Origin: a virus
Length of the DNA: 30,833 nt
Virus record (IMG/VR): IMGVR_UViG_3300032006_000049
Span: 1-30,833 of that record
Strand: one strand, 5' to 3'
Under the pieces are notes generated by a model, which was not told the DNA's origin, ran no database searches, and was given only the letters and a program-made list of their open reading frames with translations. Positions 8,184 to 13,748 of the stretch are shown piece after piece; within the stretch, counting starts at the first letter, position 1; each line of letters opens with the position of its first letter. A program made the translations under genes and the position numbers.

Positions 8184-8601
8184 CAATAGGTTTTACTTTC
8201 TTAATCGCATCTTTCGAAGGAAGAATAAATAAACCATGCATTGCTTTTACATTGATATCAACTTTTTCTTTCTTCGCAATTCCAATTCTATCTAGGATTT
8301 GTTTAGCAGCTTCCATACGAATACTCGCATGAGGTGTTGTTCCATCTTCTTCAAGCATATCTACCATTTTAGTAGCTGCTTTTGCTGAATGGGTTGCTAA
8401 GTAATTCTCAGCTCTTAATACAATCTCAGATCTTAAGTTTCTAAGAACTTTAGGATATGAATGTTCTGAGTACTTTGCTAACTCCCCAGCTTTTTTTGGA
8501 TCTCCTTTGGCTTCCCCGAATAATGCGTCTAGAAAACTTTCTTGTTGCTCGGTCAAGCTTTTTTTTGGAGTCTTGATTATAGTAGAATCCGTGTCTGGCA
8601 T
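8161..8601 (-). CDS. terS: Terminase small subunit
   Basis: This 146-residue protein has LTEQQESFLDALFGEAKGDP at about residues 16-35, a helical middle with IVLRAENYLATHSAKAATKM, and the tail VKAMHGLFILPSKD. This is the typical pattern of small terminase subunits in marine phages: an N-terminal DNA-binding helical domain, an oligomerisation helix pair, and a C-terminal strand that contacts terL. A stop codon lies immediately before the ATG in frame, and no clear ribosome site is seen. It precedes terL as usual, separated by the helix-turn-helix-like gene. Confidence 0.88.
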   Translation of the reverse strand: MPDTDSTIIKTPKKSLTEQQESFLDALFGEAKGDPKKAGELAKYSEHSYPKVLRNLRSEIVLRAENYLATHSAKAATKMVDMLEEDGTTPHASIRMEAAKQILDRIGIAKKEKVDINVKAMHGLFILPSKDAIKKVKPIDENKESL

Positions 8602-8657
8602 TTATTAATTCTATTAATTCTTTAAAAGGGAGATTTTTAATATACTTAGGATCGAGA

Positions 8658-9683
8658 CTAATCAATGAAGTTTCCTTGGGCATCTGTATCTGCTAATGAA
8701 ATTGCTGAACCTGTTGTTAATTGTTCATACTCGCCACCGACTTCACCTGTTCCTTCTCCTGTCTCAAACATTACTGCAGGGTCAGTTATTCTTTTTGAAG
8801 CAACTGCTTTTTTATCATAAGGAGGTAATGCAGCTATTACTCCAGCTCCTACCCCTACTGCTTCCGCTCCTAGTACAAATTTACCCCCTCTTGTTAAACC
8901 TTCTGTGGTTACTCGTTCAAATGGATAAACATCTTTTTTTATAGTTTCTTTTGTTGTTCTCAAGAAATGAGGTACCATTGCTACATACCAAGGTCTTTCG
9001 GTTACTTCTTTTACAACAGCGACATCTTTTCCTGTCTTAGATATTTTAGGAGCAGAATATTTAACTGTATCACCTGTTTTGCTTAACTTAGCTTTTTCTT
9101 TACCCAGTCGACTAATAATTCTTGCCGAAGCTGATGGTACTGTAGTTACTAATTCTTTACTAGTAGATAAAGGTCCTCTTTGAGCTACTTTTACTGCCTC
9201 ACTAGTTCCTTTTCCTAAACTAAAATTCTTTCCAAAAAATTCTTTAAAAGCAGATACAATATTTGTTCCACCTGTATTAGGTGTTATAACTTTTGGATTT
9301 GACAAAACTTTACTAGCCTTAGTTGCTGCATCATCAGCGTTTCTAAGTATAAGATTTTTAACTTCAGGAGAAGTTTTATCAAATACCCTCTTTGTTAGAG
9401 GTTCATATATTTTATTAACTGTAGAGTTTGCTTGTATAATTTTTTCATTAGCAATAACTCTTTTCCCAAATATTTCTCGTACATAACGAGCTTTACTTGG
9501 ATCAGTTATAACAACTGCGTAATCACTACCTATAATTTTTCCAGTAGATTTTTTAGCAACTTCTTTCGCACCTTTTTTGGTTATAGCTTTTGCTCCTTCC
9601 CTAACAAGGTAAGGAACTATTCTAAATGCAGCAAAACGTATACCGTGAATAACGGCTGCCGCTGCAAGAAATGGTACTGCCAT
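8658..9683 (-). CDS. First late gene, unknown 341-aa protein
   Basis: I do not recognise this 341-residue protein. It has a hydrophobic N-terminus (residues about 3-30, VPFLAAAAVIHGIRFAAF), then a long Lys/Ala/Ser/Thr-rich region of predicted mixed helix, a second hydrophobic Gly/Ala stretch near residues 267-287 (GGKFVLGAEAVGVGAGVIAA), and an acidic tail. It is the first gene after the strong minus-strand promoter at 9818-9846 and has an AAGGA ribosome site eight bases before its ATG. Composition and position suit an internal virion or ejection-type protein, but this is inference. Confidence 0.8.
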   Translation of the reverse strand: MAVPFLAAAAVIHGIRFAAFRIVPYLVREGAKAITKKGAKEVAKKSTGKIIGSDYAVVITDPSKARYVREIFGKRVIANEKIIQANSTVNKIYEPLTKRVFDKTSPEVKNLILRNADDAATKASKVLSNPKVITPNTGGTNIVSAFKEFFGKNFSLGKGTSEAVKVAQRGPLSTSKELVTTVPSASARIISRLGKEKAKLSKTGDTVKYSAPKISKTGKDVAVVKEVTERPWYVAMVPHFLRTTKETIKKDVYPFERVTTEGLTRGGKFVLGAEAVGVGAGVIAALPPYDKKAVASKRITDPAVMFETGEGTGEVGGEYEQLTTGSAISLADTDAQGNFID

Positions 9684-9710
9684 ATATTAATATCCTTAAT
9701 TTTAGTTAAA

Positions 9711-9730
9711 GGGAACCCTAGGGTGTTCCC
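9711..9730 (-). other. Leader hairpin upstream of first late gene
   Basis: An inverted repeat, GGGAAC (9711-9716) and GTTCCC (9725-9730), has an 8-base loop. In the minus transcript it is followed by UUU and lies about 28 bases before the start codon at 9683. It could stabilise the 5' end or modulate translation; it is too weak in U content to be a convincing terminator. Confidence 0.45.
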
Positions 9731-9817
9731 AGTTATTGGTGCAGATTAGTGATGACCCTTTGTGCATGTCGTATGCGTTTATGTTCGTGTGTGTCCTTTT
9801 AATGTGCACCTGATTCT

Positions 9818-9846
9818 ATTATACACACGATATAGGATTTTGTCAA
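9818..9846 (-). promoter_or_regulatory. Perfect-consensus sigma70 promoter for the late operon
   Basis: On the minus strand TTGACA (9841-9846) and TATAAT (9818-9823) are separated by exactly 17 bases, all 12 consensus positions matching. Transcription would start near 9811 and run left into the virion genes with a leader of about 128 bases. No other promoter of comparable quality was seen between here and the left edge. Confidence 0.85.
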
Positions 9847-9874
9847 GCTATATTTTTAGGTTTTTTATAGATGC

Positions 9875-9885
9875 GACAATTTGTC
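9875..9885. promoter_or_regulatory. Palindrome between divergent promoters (possible operator)
   Basis: GACAA-T-TTGTC is an 11-base perfect palindrome centred in the 51 bases that separate the two -35 boxes. Its placement suits a repressor or activator touching both promoters. No regulator gene was identified with certainty, so the role is inferred. Confidence 0.4.
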
Positions 9886-9897
9886 ATCATATTTCAT

Positions 9898-9926
9898 TTG
9901 ACAAAATCGAAAAGGAGCTGTATAAT
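9898..9926 (+). promoter_or_regulatory. Perfect-consensus sigma70 promoter on plus strand
   Basis: TTGACA (9898-9903) and TATAAT (9921-9926) are separated by 17 bases, again 12 of 12 consensus positions. The start would be near 9933. No coding frame of useful length follows on the plus strand before the terminator hairpin at 10392-10429, so it appears to drive a non-coding transcript, or to read through toward distant plus-strand genes. Confidence 0.85.
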
Positions 9927-9942
9927 AGTACCTAAGGGTACT
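9927..9942. promoter_or_regulatory. Palindrome at the plus-strand start site
   Basis: AGTACC-TAAG-GGTACT is a perfect 6-base inverted repeat with a 4-base spacer, touching the -10 box and spanning the expected start. It is either an operator or a 5' hairpin. A near copy (ATTACC-GCTA-GGTACT) occurs at 14618-14633 in the other main intergenic region, which favours a protein-binding site. Confidence 0.45.
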
Positions 9943-9999
9943 GCGGGGGGTTTTACATCTATACCTCAGAGAAATATACAAATCACCTCTAAGGATACC

Positions 10000-10040
10000 T
10001 TAGGGAATAGCCAGGGTATTGCATGAATATTATTCCCTAA
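10000..10040. repeat. Long perfect-stem hairpin in control region
   Basis: TTAGGGAATA (10000-10009) pairs perfectly with TATTCCCTAA (10031-10040). The 21-base loop can itself pair TATT with AATA. It is the strongest intramolecular structure noticed in the non-coding region and lies about 70 bases into the presumed plus transcript. Confidence 0.6.
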
Positions 10041-10204
10041 TGTATGGCTCGATGGTAGTTAACATTGCTTTTTGGTATTTTTAGGTTGAGTGGGTATATG
10101 AATACCTCCCACACCCCCCATGCACCCTGTGTCCCACTGTGTTTCTTTTAGTTTCCCTTAGGTTTCCTTAAGATCTATCTTAGGTGATATCAAAAATTAA
10201 TTTA

Positions 10205-10220
10205 GATCTTACTTAAGATC
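10205..10220. repeat. GATCTT-ACTT-AAGATC hairpin
   Basis: A perfect 6-base stem with a 4-base loop. The right arm belongs to one of three TTAAGATC words in the region (10168-10175, 10213-10220, 10410-10417). Confidence 0.45.
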
Positions 10221-10334
10221 ATTTAAATATATTTAGTTAACGCTTTTAGGTGCTGTAGGGATCGTTAAATTTTGTACCTATGAACCCTAATGCTCCACAA
10301 TGTAAACCAAGCTATGATTGATATTAATTAAGGG

Positions 10335-10362
10335 TATAATTTAGGTCAGTAATATTGACCTA
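10335..10362. promoter_or_regulatory. TATAAT followed by a 7-base inverted repeat
   Basis: TATAAT is at 10335-10340. TAGGTCA (10342-10348) and TGACCTA (10356-10362) form a perfect 7-base inverted repeat with a 7-base spacer. No good -35 box lies 16-18 bases before the TATAAT, so this is a weak promoter with an operator-like site at most, or an RNA hairpin. Confidence 0.35.
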
Positions 10363-10390
10363 TTTAGAGCTCAGTGTAAACTAAGAATAA

Positions 10391-10430
10391 AAAAAGCCCT
10401 CAAGATCCTTTAAGATCCTAAGGGCTTTTA
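10391..10430. terminator. Bidirectional hairpin terminator
   Basis: AAAAGCCCT (10392-10400) pairs with AGGGCTTTT (10421-10429), a 9-base stem, with direct repeats of AAGATCCT in the loop. On the minus strand seven or more U follow, making a strong terminator for the DUF932 gene. On the plus strand four U follow, a weaker stop for the transcript from 9933. Confidence 0.8.
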
Positions 10431-10454
10431 ATGTGTTAACTAGTATTAATTAAG

Positions 10455-11384
10455 TTAGTTGGTTGATGGTGCTTGACGATTATAGAAGCTTAAGAATAAC
10501 TTACCTCGTAAGAATTTCTCAATTTCTACTTCACGTGAAGCGGTTGATTTTACAGCGTCCATAGTTGAAGCTTCAATTTTATATTGATCACTTCCACGTT
10601 TACCAACGGCTACGGCTCGTTGATTATGTGTACTGTAATTAGTAACAGCATTGTAAACATCAAATAGATTTACATCCTTAATAGATCTATCTAATTTTTT
10701 TAAGTCTTCATGCATAACTTCATTTAATAAATGTATTTTATTAGATGAGTTAGTGAAGCCTTTAAACAATTGCTGTACTTCATGAGATTGCAACGGTATC
10801 TTAGTTAAAACTTCAAATTGATCTTTTAATAAATGTGCTTGCTTATTAAAACTTTCAAGCAATTTAAATTGATCCATGAAGTTCAAGCCCGTTGTATGTT
10901 TTTTAAGACTTGAAGCAATAGGCTTAATCTCGGACATTCCATTAGAGCATATAAGTCTAAAAAACATTGTACGTAGTTTAAATATAATAGAAGCATCATA
11001 ACTAGATATAACTTCAATAGCTAAATTTAATTTATCATGCTTATTATATTTTAGACCGTAAACTATACCATTAAAAATTATTCTTAATCGCATATAGTTT
11101 AAGTTAGTACCAACTTTAAAATTGATATTAACGTCATCTAATTTAATTCCATAATTACTAAGGGCTTCGCTTAAGCCGTTTAATATTTTTGAATATGGTA
11201 TTAAATTGTAGTCCTTGCCATGTAATGCAATAGATCTTTTATTACTTTGATCTAAAACAGCATAACAAGTTTTATTTAGTGTGTAACCGTCCATAACTTC
11301 ATATGGTCGAAGCGTAACGGGTATCATAGCATTATTAAACGCCTTACTATGATTTTTTTCTAGTATATTAATTAAAGTATTCAT
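10455..11384 (-). CDS. DUF932 family protein
   Basis: This 309-residue protein shows the hallmarks of the DUF932 phage/plasmid family: a middle block with ISSYDASIIFKLRTMFFR (about 126-143) running into RLICSNGMSEIKP (143-155). The family is widespread in phages and plasmids and has no settled biochemical role. A polypeptide of about 300 residues is in the usual range. It has its own candidate promoter (11433-11461), a ribosome site reading AAAAAGGTAA, and a strong terminator just downstream, so it forms a single-gene unit. A host-interaction or anti-defence role would be speculation. Confidence 0.8.
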   Translation of the reverse strand: MNTLINILEKNHSKAFNNAMIPVTLRPYEVMDGYTLNKTCYAVLDQSNKRSIALHGKDYNLIPYSKILNGLSEALSNYGIKLDDVNINFKVGTNLNYMRLRIIFNGIVYGLKYNKHDKLNLAIEVISSYDASIIFKLRTMFFRLICSNGMSEIKPIASSLKKHTTGLNFMDQFKLLESFNKQAHLLKDQFEVLTKIPLQSHEVQQLFKGFTNSSNKIHLLNEVMHEDLKKLDRSIKDVNLFDVYNAVTNYSTHNQRAVAVGKRGSDQYKIEASTMDAVKSTASREVEIEKFLRGKLFLSFYNRQAPSTN

Positions 11385-11432
11385 AATTTACCTTTTTAAT
11401 TGTATAACTAAAAAACACTAGTTAACCCTTAA

Positions 11433-11461
11433 TCTATACAAAAAAAATACACATTAAACAA
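11433..11461 (-). promoter_or_regulatory. Candidate promoter for DUF932 gene
   Basis: On the minus strand TTGTTT (11456-11461) and TATAGA (11433-11438) are spaced by 17 bases, including a run of eight T. The start near 11426 leaves about 40 bases of leader before the ATG at 11384. Moderate match to consensus. Confidence 0.5.
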
Positions 11462-11489
11462 GCTATAATTTTAATGATTTTGATCTTAA

Positions 11490-12149
11490 TTAGTGTGTTT
11501 TATAGGCTATATTACTGATATTTTTTGACCAACAAGCCCTACAATTCCCGCACTGGTTGTGTCTTTTATAAGAATAACATATTTTTGAATTAATAGGCTT
11601 TACATTTTTAAACGTGCTTGAAGTGTTAAACTCATGCTTTTTATTAGGCTCATGATCAATAAAGATACTTGAAATACGTTCATTAAAATTAATAGGAAAA
11701 ACTTTTTTATATTTTAAATACGTTCTAATAAATTTACGTTCATTAGTTGGAAGCCAAAATTTTATTTTTGGTAGGTTTAAAGCTATCTTAATTAGTTTTA
11801 ATAAATGCTTCATACTTTGTAAATCTCCGCTATCATGCCATCTAAAATATTTTTTTTCGGTTTGGTTTTTTGTTAAGTGATTAATTTCAAAAATCATTGC
11901 TTTAATAAAATAAGGATGCCTAATTCCTTTAAGTCTTTTAGCGTGTGATTTTTTAACGGCTTCAGTGTTATACATATTCCGCTTCGCATAACATTTTGAG
12001 CATATGGAATTTTTAACCTTAGATAATTTAGATCCTGTAATACAATTTTTAACGGGTAAACCGTAACTATAAAAGGGCATTTTGCGGTTCTTATTTGAGA
12101 TCCCGCCTGTTATGGCTCTAGCTTGTTTTAAAGTTTTAATTTCAATCAT
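11490..12149 (-). CDS. GP88-like cysteine-rich phage protein
   Basis: This 219-residue basic protein has the features of the phage gene-product-88 family: an ICSKCYAKRNMY block (C50, C53), a RWHDSGDLQS block (about 103-112), FWLPTNER (about 131-138) and a C-terminal Cys cluster, CGNCRACW (C200, C203, C206), plus C36 and C191. The Cys pattern points to a bound metal or iron-sulfur cluster; the His/Asp block may be catalytic. The family's function is not known to me. It is the last gene of the minus-strand small-gene operon that begins at 13284, 39 bases after the previous stop. Confidence 0.7.
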   Translation of the reverse strand: MIEIKTLKQARAITGGISNKNRKMPFYSYGLPVKNCITGSKLSKVKNSICSKCYAKRNMYNTEAVKKSHAKRLKGIRHPYFIKAMIFEINHLTKNQTEKKYFRWHDSGDLQSMKHLLKLIKIALNLPKIKFWLPTNERKFIRTYLKYKKVFPINFNERISSIFIDHEPNKKHEFNTSSTFKNVKPINSKICYSYKRHNQCGNCRACWSKNISNIAYKTH

Positions 12150-12188
12150 TACAATTAATATAATGATTTTTGTATTAATCGCAATAGC

Positions 12189-12404
12189 TTATTTTTTAGA
12201 TCTTAATCTATATAGCTTTTTAATCCTATTTAATTCCAATATTTTAGCGTCATTAAAAGATTTATTTAGGCGGTTTAATCTTAACTCCGCTTTACGTTCA
12301 AAAATATCCGCAATAAAGAATAAGACACCACCTAAGACAGCTAGAAATATTCCGCCTATCAATAGAATATAAAAAATCTGATCCACTGGATTTAATTCAC
12401 TCAT
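12189..12404 (-). CDS. Small single-TM protein (71 aa)
   Basis: It has one strong membrane segment near residues 10-34 (IFYILLIGGIFLAVLGGVLF), then a basic, helical cytoplasm-type tail. Its ATG overlaps the preceding stop by four bases (ATGA), so it is coupled to the 63-residue gene. Unknown function; part of the chain of very small genes. Confidence 0.72.
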   Translation of the reverse strand: MSELNPVDQIFYILLIGGIFLAVLGGVLFFIADIFERKAELRLNRLNKSFNDAKILELNRIKKLYRLRSKK

Positions 12405-12592
12405 AAATTTTTATTTAACTTTTTATTTAACTTTTTAATGAACCACATATTTGACCATTTACTATCCATAAAATAAATAAAATGTGAAAACTTATAATTT
12501 TTATTTTTATATTTAATAATCTTAGGTAGTTTATTATTTTTTTTAAAATAGTTTTCAATTTGTAAGTTGATATCGTTCACAAATTCACTCAT
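12401..12592 (-). CDS. Small basic unknown protein (63 aa)
   Basis: This is a Lys/Asn-rich 63-residue protein with aromatic residues in its second half (HFIYFMDSKWSNMWFIKK). It is joined by ATGA overlaps both to the preceding 32-residue gene and to the following 71-residue gene. No domain recognised. Confidence 0.65.
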   Translation of the reverse strand: MSEFVNDINLQIENYFKKNNKLPKIIKYKNKNYKFSHFIYFMDSKWSNMWFIKKLNKKLNKNL

Positions 12593-12687
12593 CGATCTAA
12601 CTCATTTAAAAAAACTTTAAGACCTACTCCAAAACATACAATAAATAAAACTATAAAAATTATTATGCCTGTTATAATCGTTGTCAT
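12589..12687 (-). CDS. Very small single-TM protein (32 aa)
   Basis: ATG 12685-12687 follows the preceding gene's TAA with no gap, and the frame ends in an ATGA overlap with the next gene. The 32 residues begin MTTIITGIIIFIVLFIVCFG, one membrane segment, and end in a short charged tail (KVFLNELDR). The double coupling supports it as a real gene despite its size. Confidence 0.6.
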   Translation of the reverse strand: MTTIITGIIIFIVLFIVCFGVGLKVFLNELDR

Positions 12688-12873
12688 TTAATTACGTTCC
12701 ACTTTATAGGATCTTTTAGTTAATTTTGCTTTAAACCAATCATACTTTGAATTACTACACATATACATAATATAATTGTTAGGATCTTTAACTTCCTTAG
12801 ATCTAAATGCTTTTTTTCTTATAGCATTTTTAAAACATTTCTTATGATCTCTATCAAAAAAAATATTATTCAT
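12688..12873 (-). CDS. Small unknown protein (61 aa)
   Basis: I place the start at ATG 12871-12873 (MNNIFFDRDHKKC), because the six codons from a possible earlier ATG at 12891 overlap the end of the tiny gene before it. The protein is basic, with YMCSNSKYDWFKAKLTKR near the end. The next start codon follows its stop directly. No domain recognised. Confidence 0.6.
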   Translation of the reverse strand: MNNIFFDRDHKKCFKNAIRKKAFRSKEVKDPNNYIMYMCSNSKYDWFKAKLTKRSYKVERN

Positions 12874-12875
12874 AT

Positions 12876-12953
12876 TTAATTGAAGTACCATAAAAAAAAT
12901 AAACTTACAATAATAATAAATGGATAATAAAAATAAGGGTTATCTATAATCAT
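12876..12953 (-). CDS. Very small hydrophobic protein (25 aa), second of pair
   Basis: The frame reads MIIDNPYFYYPFIIIVSLFF and five more residues, almost entirely one membrane segment. The ATG overlaps the previous stop by four bases (ATGA), and the stop lies two bases before the next start. At this size it could arise by chance, but the exact coupling at both ends supports it. Confidence 0.45.
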   Translation of the reverse strand: MIIDNPYFYYPFIIIVSLFFLWYFN

Positions 12954-13027
12954 GTTATATATAAAGACATTGCGTATAAACTAATAACAAATAAAATAAA
13001 AATCATTAGTAAATAAAAGTTATACAT
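12950..13027 (-). CDS. Very small hydrophobic protein (25 aa), first of pair
   Basis: The frame reads MYNFYLLMIFILFVISLYAM and five more residues, one membrane segment. The ATG shares one base with the stop of the 85-residue gene (TAATG), and its own stop overlaps the next ATG (ATGA). Same caution and same support as for its neighbour. Confidence 0.45.
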   Translation of the reverse strand: MYNFYLLMIFILFVISLYAMSLYIT

Positions 13028-13284
13028 TAGCCCACCTTAAATAAGATCTTATTTGTTTTCGGATCAATTAATTTAAATTTTCTTGATGCCGTTCTTATAT
13101 CTTTTCTAAGAAAATCAAAGTACCTAATATAAATATATTTATAAATCTTATGCCTACCTATTTTGCATCCATTAATTTTAAGATCTAATACACCAAGTCT
13201 TTTTAGGTATTGTGGTTTTTTCTTTTTGTTTTTGTATTCCGCTTTATATTTAACGAATACTATTTTGTTCTCTAATTGTTTCAT
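13027..13284 (-). CDS. Basic unknown protein (85 aa), first gene of small-protein operon
   Basis: This 85-residue, strongly Lys/Arg-rich protein contains KIVFVKYKAEYKNKKKKPQ near the N-terminus and HKIYKYIYIRYFDFLRK in the middle. It looks like a small beta/alpha nucleic-acid-type protein, but no family is recognised. There is no ribosome site before the ATG; a TTGCAA-16-TATATT promoter places the expected transcription start at or next to the ATG. A better promoter lies further up (13331-13360). Confidence 0.68.
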   Translation of the reverse strand: MKQLENKIVFVKYKAEYKNKKKKPQYLKRLGVLDLKINGCKIGRHKIYKYIYIRYFDFLRKDIRTASRKFKLIDPKTNKILFKVG

Positions 13285-13290
13285 GCTTTT

Positions 13291-13318
13291 AATATAATAC
13301 TTTATTTTCTGATTGCAA
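13291..13318 (-). promoter_or_regulatory. Candidate proximal promoter, start codon at +1
   Basis: TTGCAA (13313-13318) and TATATT (13291-13296), 16-base spacer, on the minus strand. The -10 box ends six bases before the ATG at 13284, so the RNA would be leaderless. Confidence 0.35.
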
Positions 13319-13330
13319 GAATTATTTTGG

Positions 13331-13360
13331 ATCTTATTTAATATCGAAAAAGTCTGTCAA
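13331..13360 (-). promoter_or_regulatory. Candidate distal promoter of small-protein operon
   Basis: A perfect TTGACA (13355-13360) and TAAGAT (13331-13336) with an 18-base spacer on the minus strand. The -35 box lies inside an imperfect inverted repeat, CTGACACAGTTGACAG, that may be an operator. Confidence 0.5.
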
Positions 13361-13450
13361 CTGTGTCAGAGTGTCGCATCATTGAGCCTATCAAATAACA
13401 ATTCACATTTTAAAAACATCCTATTTAAGACAAATCTAAAAAGTGAGTGT

Positions 13451-13458
13451 GGTATACT
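13451..13458 (+). promoter_or_regulatory. Extended -10 promoter for the 58-aa gene
   Basis: TATACT (13453-13458) is preceded by TGG, the extended -10 signature; no good -35 is present at normal spacing. The core lies in a near-palindrome, GTGGTATACTAC. The start would be near 13465, about 38 bases before the ATG at 13503. Confidence 0.55.
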
Positions 13459-13502
13459 ACTTGTAATATAAATTTTATATTTATGTTAGAAAGGAGGTTA
13501 AT

Positions 13503-13679
13503 ATGGCTAGAAATAGTAAAAGAGATAGACGGCTTGTTGGAAACTACGATAAACAAGACAAGCAATTTTACTTCCTTATTCAAAAGTGGAATGGCGAAAC
13601 TTATGAAACAGTTAGCACTTTTGAAGCCGAAAGATGTGAAGTAAATGGTCTTAAAGAGCAATACAAAGACCAAGAATAG
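13503..13679 (+). CDS. Isolated 58-aa unknown protein with its own promoter and terminator
   Basis: A perfect ribosome site (AAAGGAGG) lies six bases before ATG 13503-13505. The 58-residue product begins MARNSKRDRRLVGNYDKQDK, continues with an aromatic strand-like middle (QFYFLIQKWNGETYETV) and ends with a charged helix. It is the only plus-strand gene between 9684 and 14811 that I could find. It has its own extended -10 promoter and a strong hairpin terminator 13 bases after the stop. A longer frame in another phase from 13447 is a shadow. A strongly expressed small protein that acts on the host soon after infection is a reasonable guess. Confidence 0.78.
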   Translation: MARNSKRDRRLVGNYDKQDKQFYFLIQKWNGETYETVSTFEAERCEVNGLKEQYKDQE

Positions 13680-13691
13680 TCAGTAAAACCA

Positions 13692-13739
13692 AAGGCTAGT
13701 AGGTAAGGGGGAAACCCTAAAATCTACTAGCCTTTTTTG
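13692..13739 (+). terminator. Rho-independent terminator after 58-aa gene
   Basis: AGGCTAGTAG pairs with CTACTAGCC(T), with a GGG...CCC pair in the loop, followed by six T. Strong on the plus strand; on the minus strand only three U follow, so it is weak for the converging 257-residue gene. Confidence 0.85.
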
Positions 13740-13748
13740 TAGGAGTAA

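Larger units (their letters stand above)
9933..10430 (+). ncRNA. Candidate structured non-coding transcript (about 500 nt)
   Basis: This stretch follows the perfect plus-strand promoter and ends at a hairpin with a short U run. The longest plus-strand frames from ATG that I found are under 20 codons. It contains a 10-base perfect stem at 10000-10009/10031-10040 (TTAGGGAATA), a GATCTT-ACTT-AAGATC hairpin at 10205-10220, and TAGGTCA/TGACCTA at 10342-10362. The word TTAAGATC occurs three times (10168, 10213, 10410). It could be a regulatory RNA, a replication start region, or an untranslated leader; the RNA reading is inferred from promoter plus terminator. Confidence 0.45.

Noticed and set aside
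8450-8683. 77-codon minus-strand ORF overlapping terS
   Set aside because: Two thirds of it lies over terS in another frame and is Arg/Lys/Ser-rich as expected of a shadow. No ribosome site. Its first 30 codons look protein-like, so it may be a remnant, but I did not list it.
12082-12372. 96-codon hydrophobic plus-strand ORF
   Set aside because: It is antisense to the end of the 71-residue membrane gene and the start of the GP88-like gene; no ribosome site or promoter.
13447-13644. 65-codon plus-strand ORF
   Set aside because: It begins before the ribosome site and overlaps the 58-residue gene in another phase; the gene at 13503 has the AAAGGAGG site and the better protein character.
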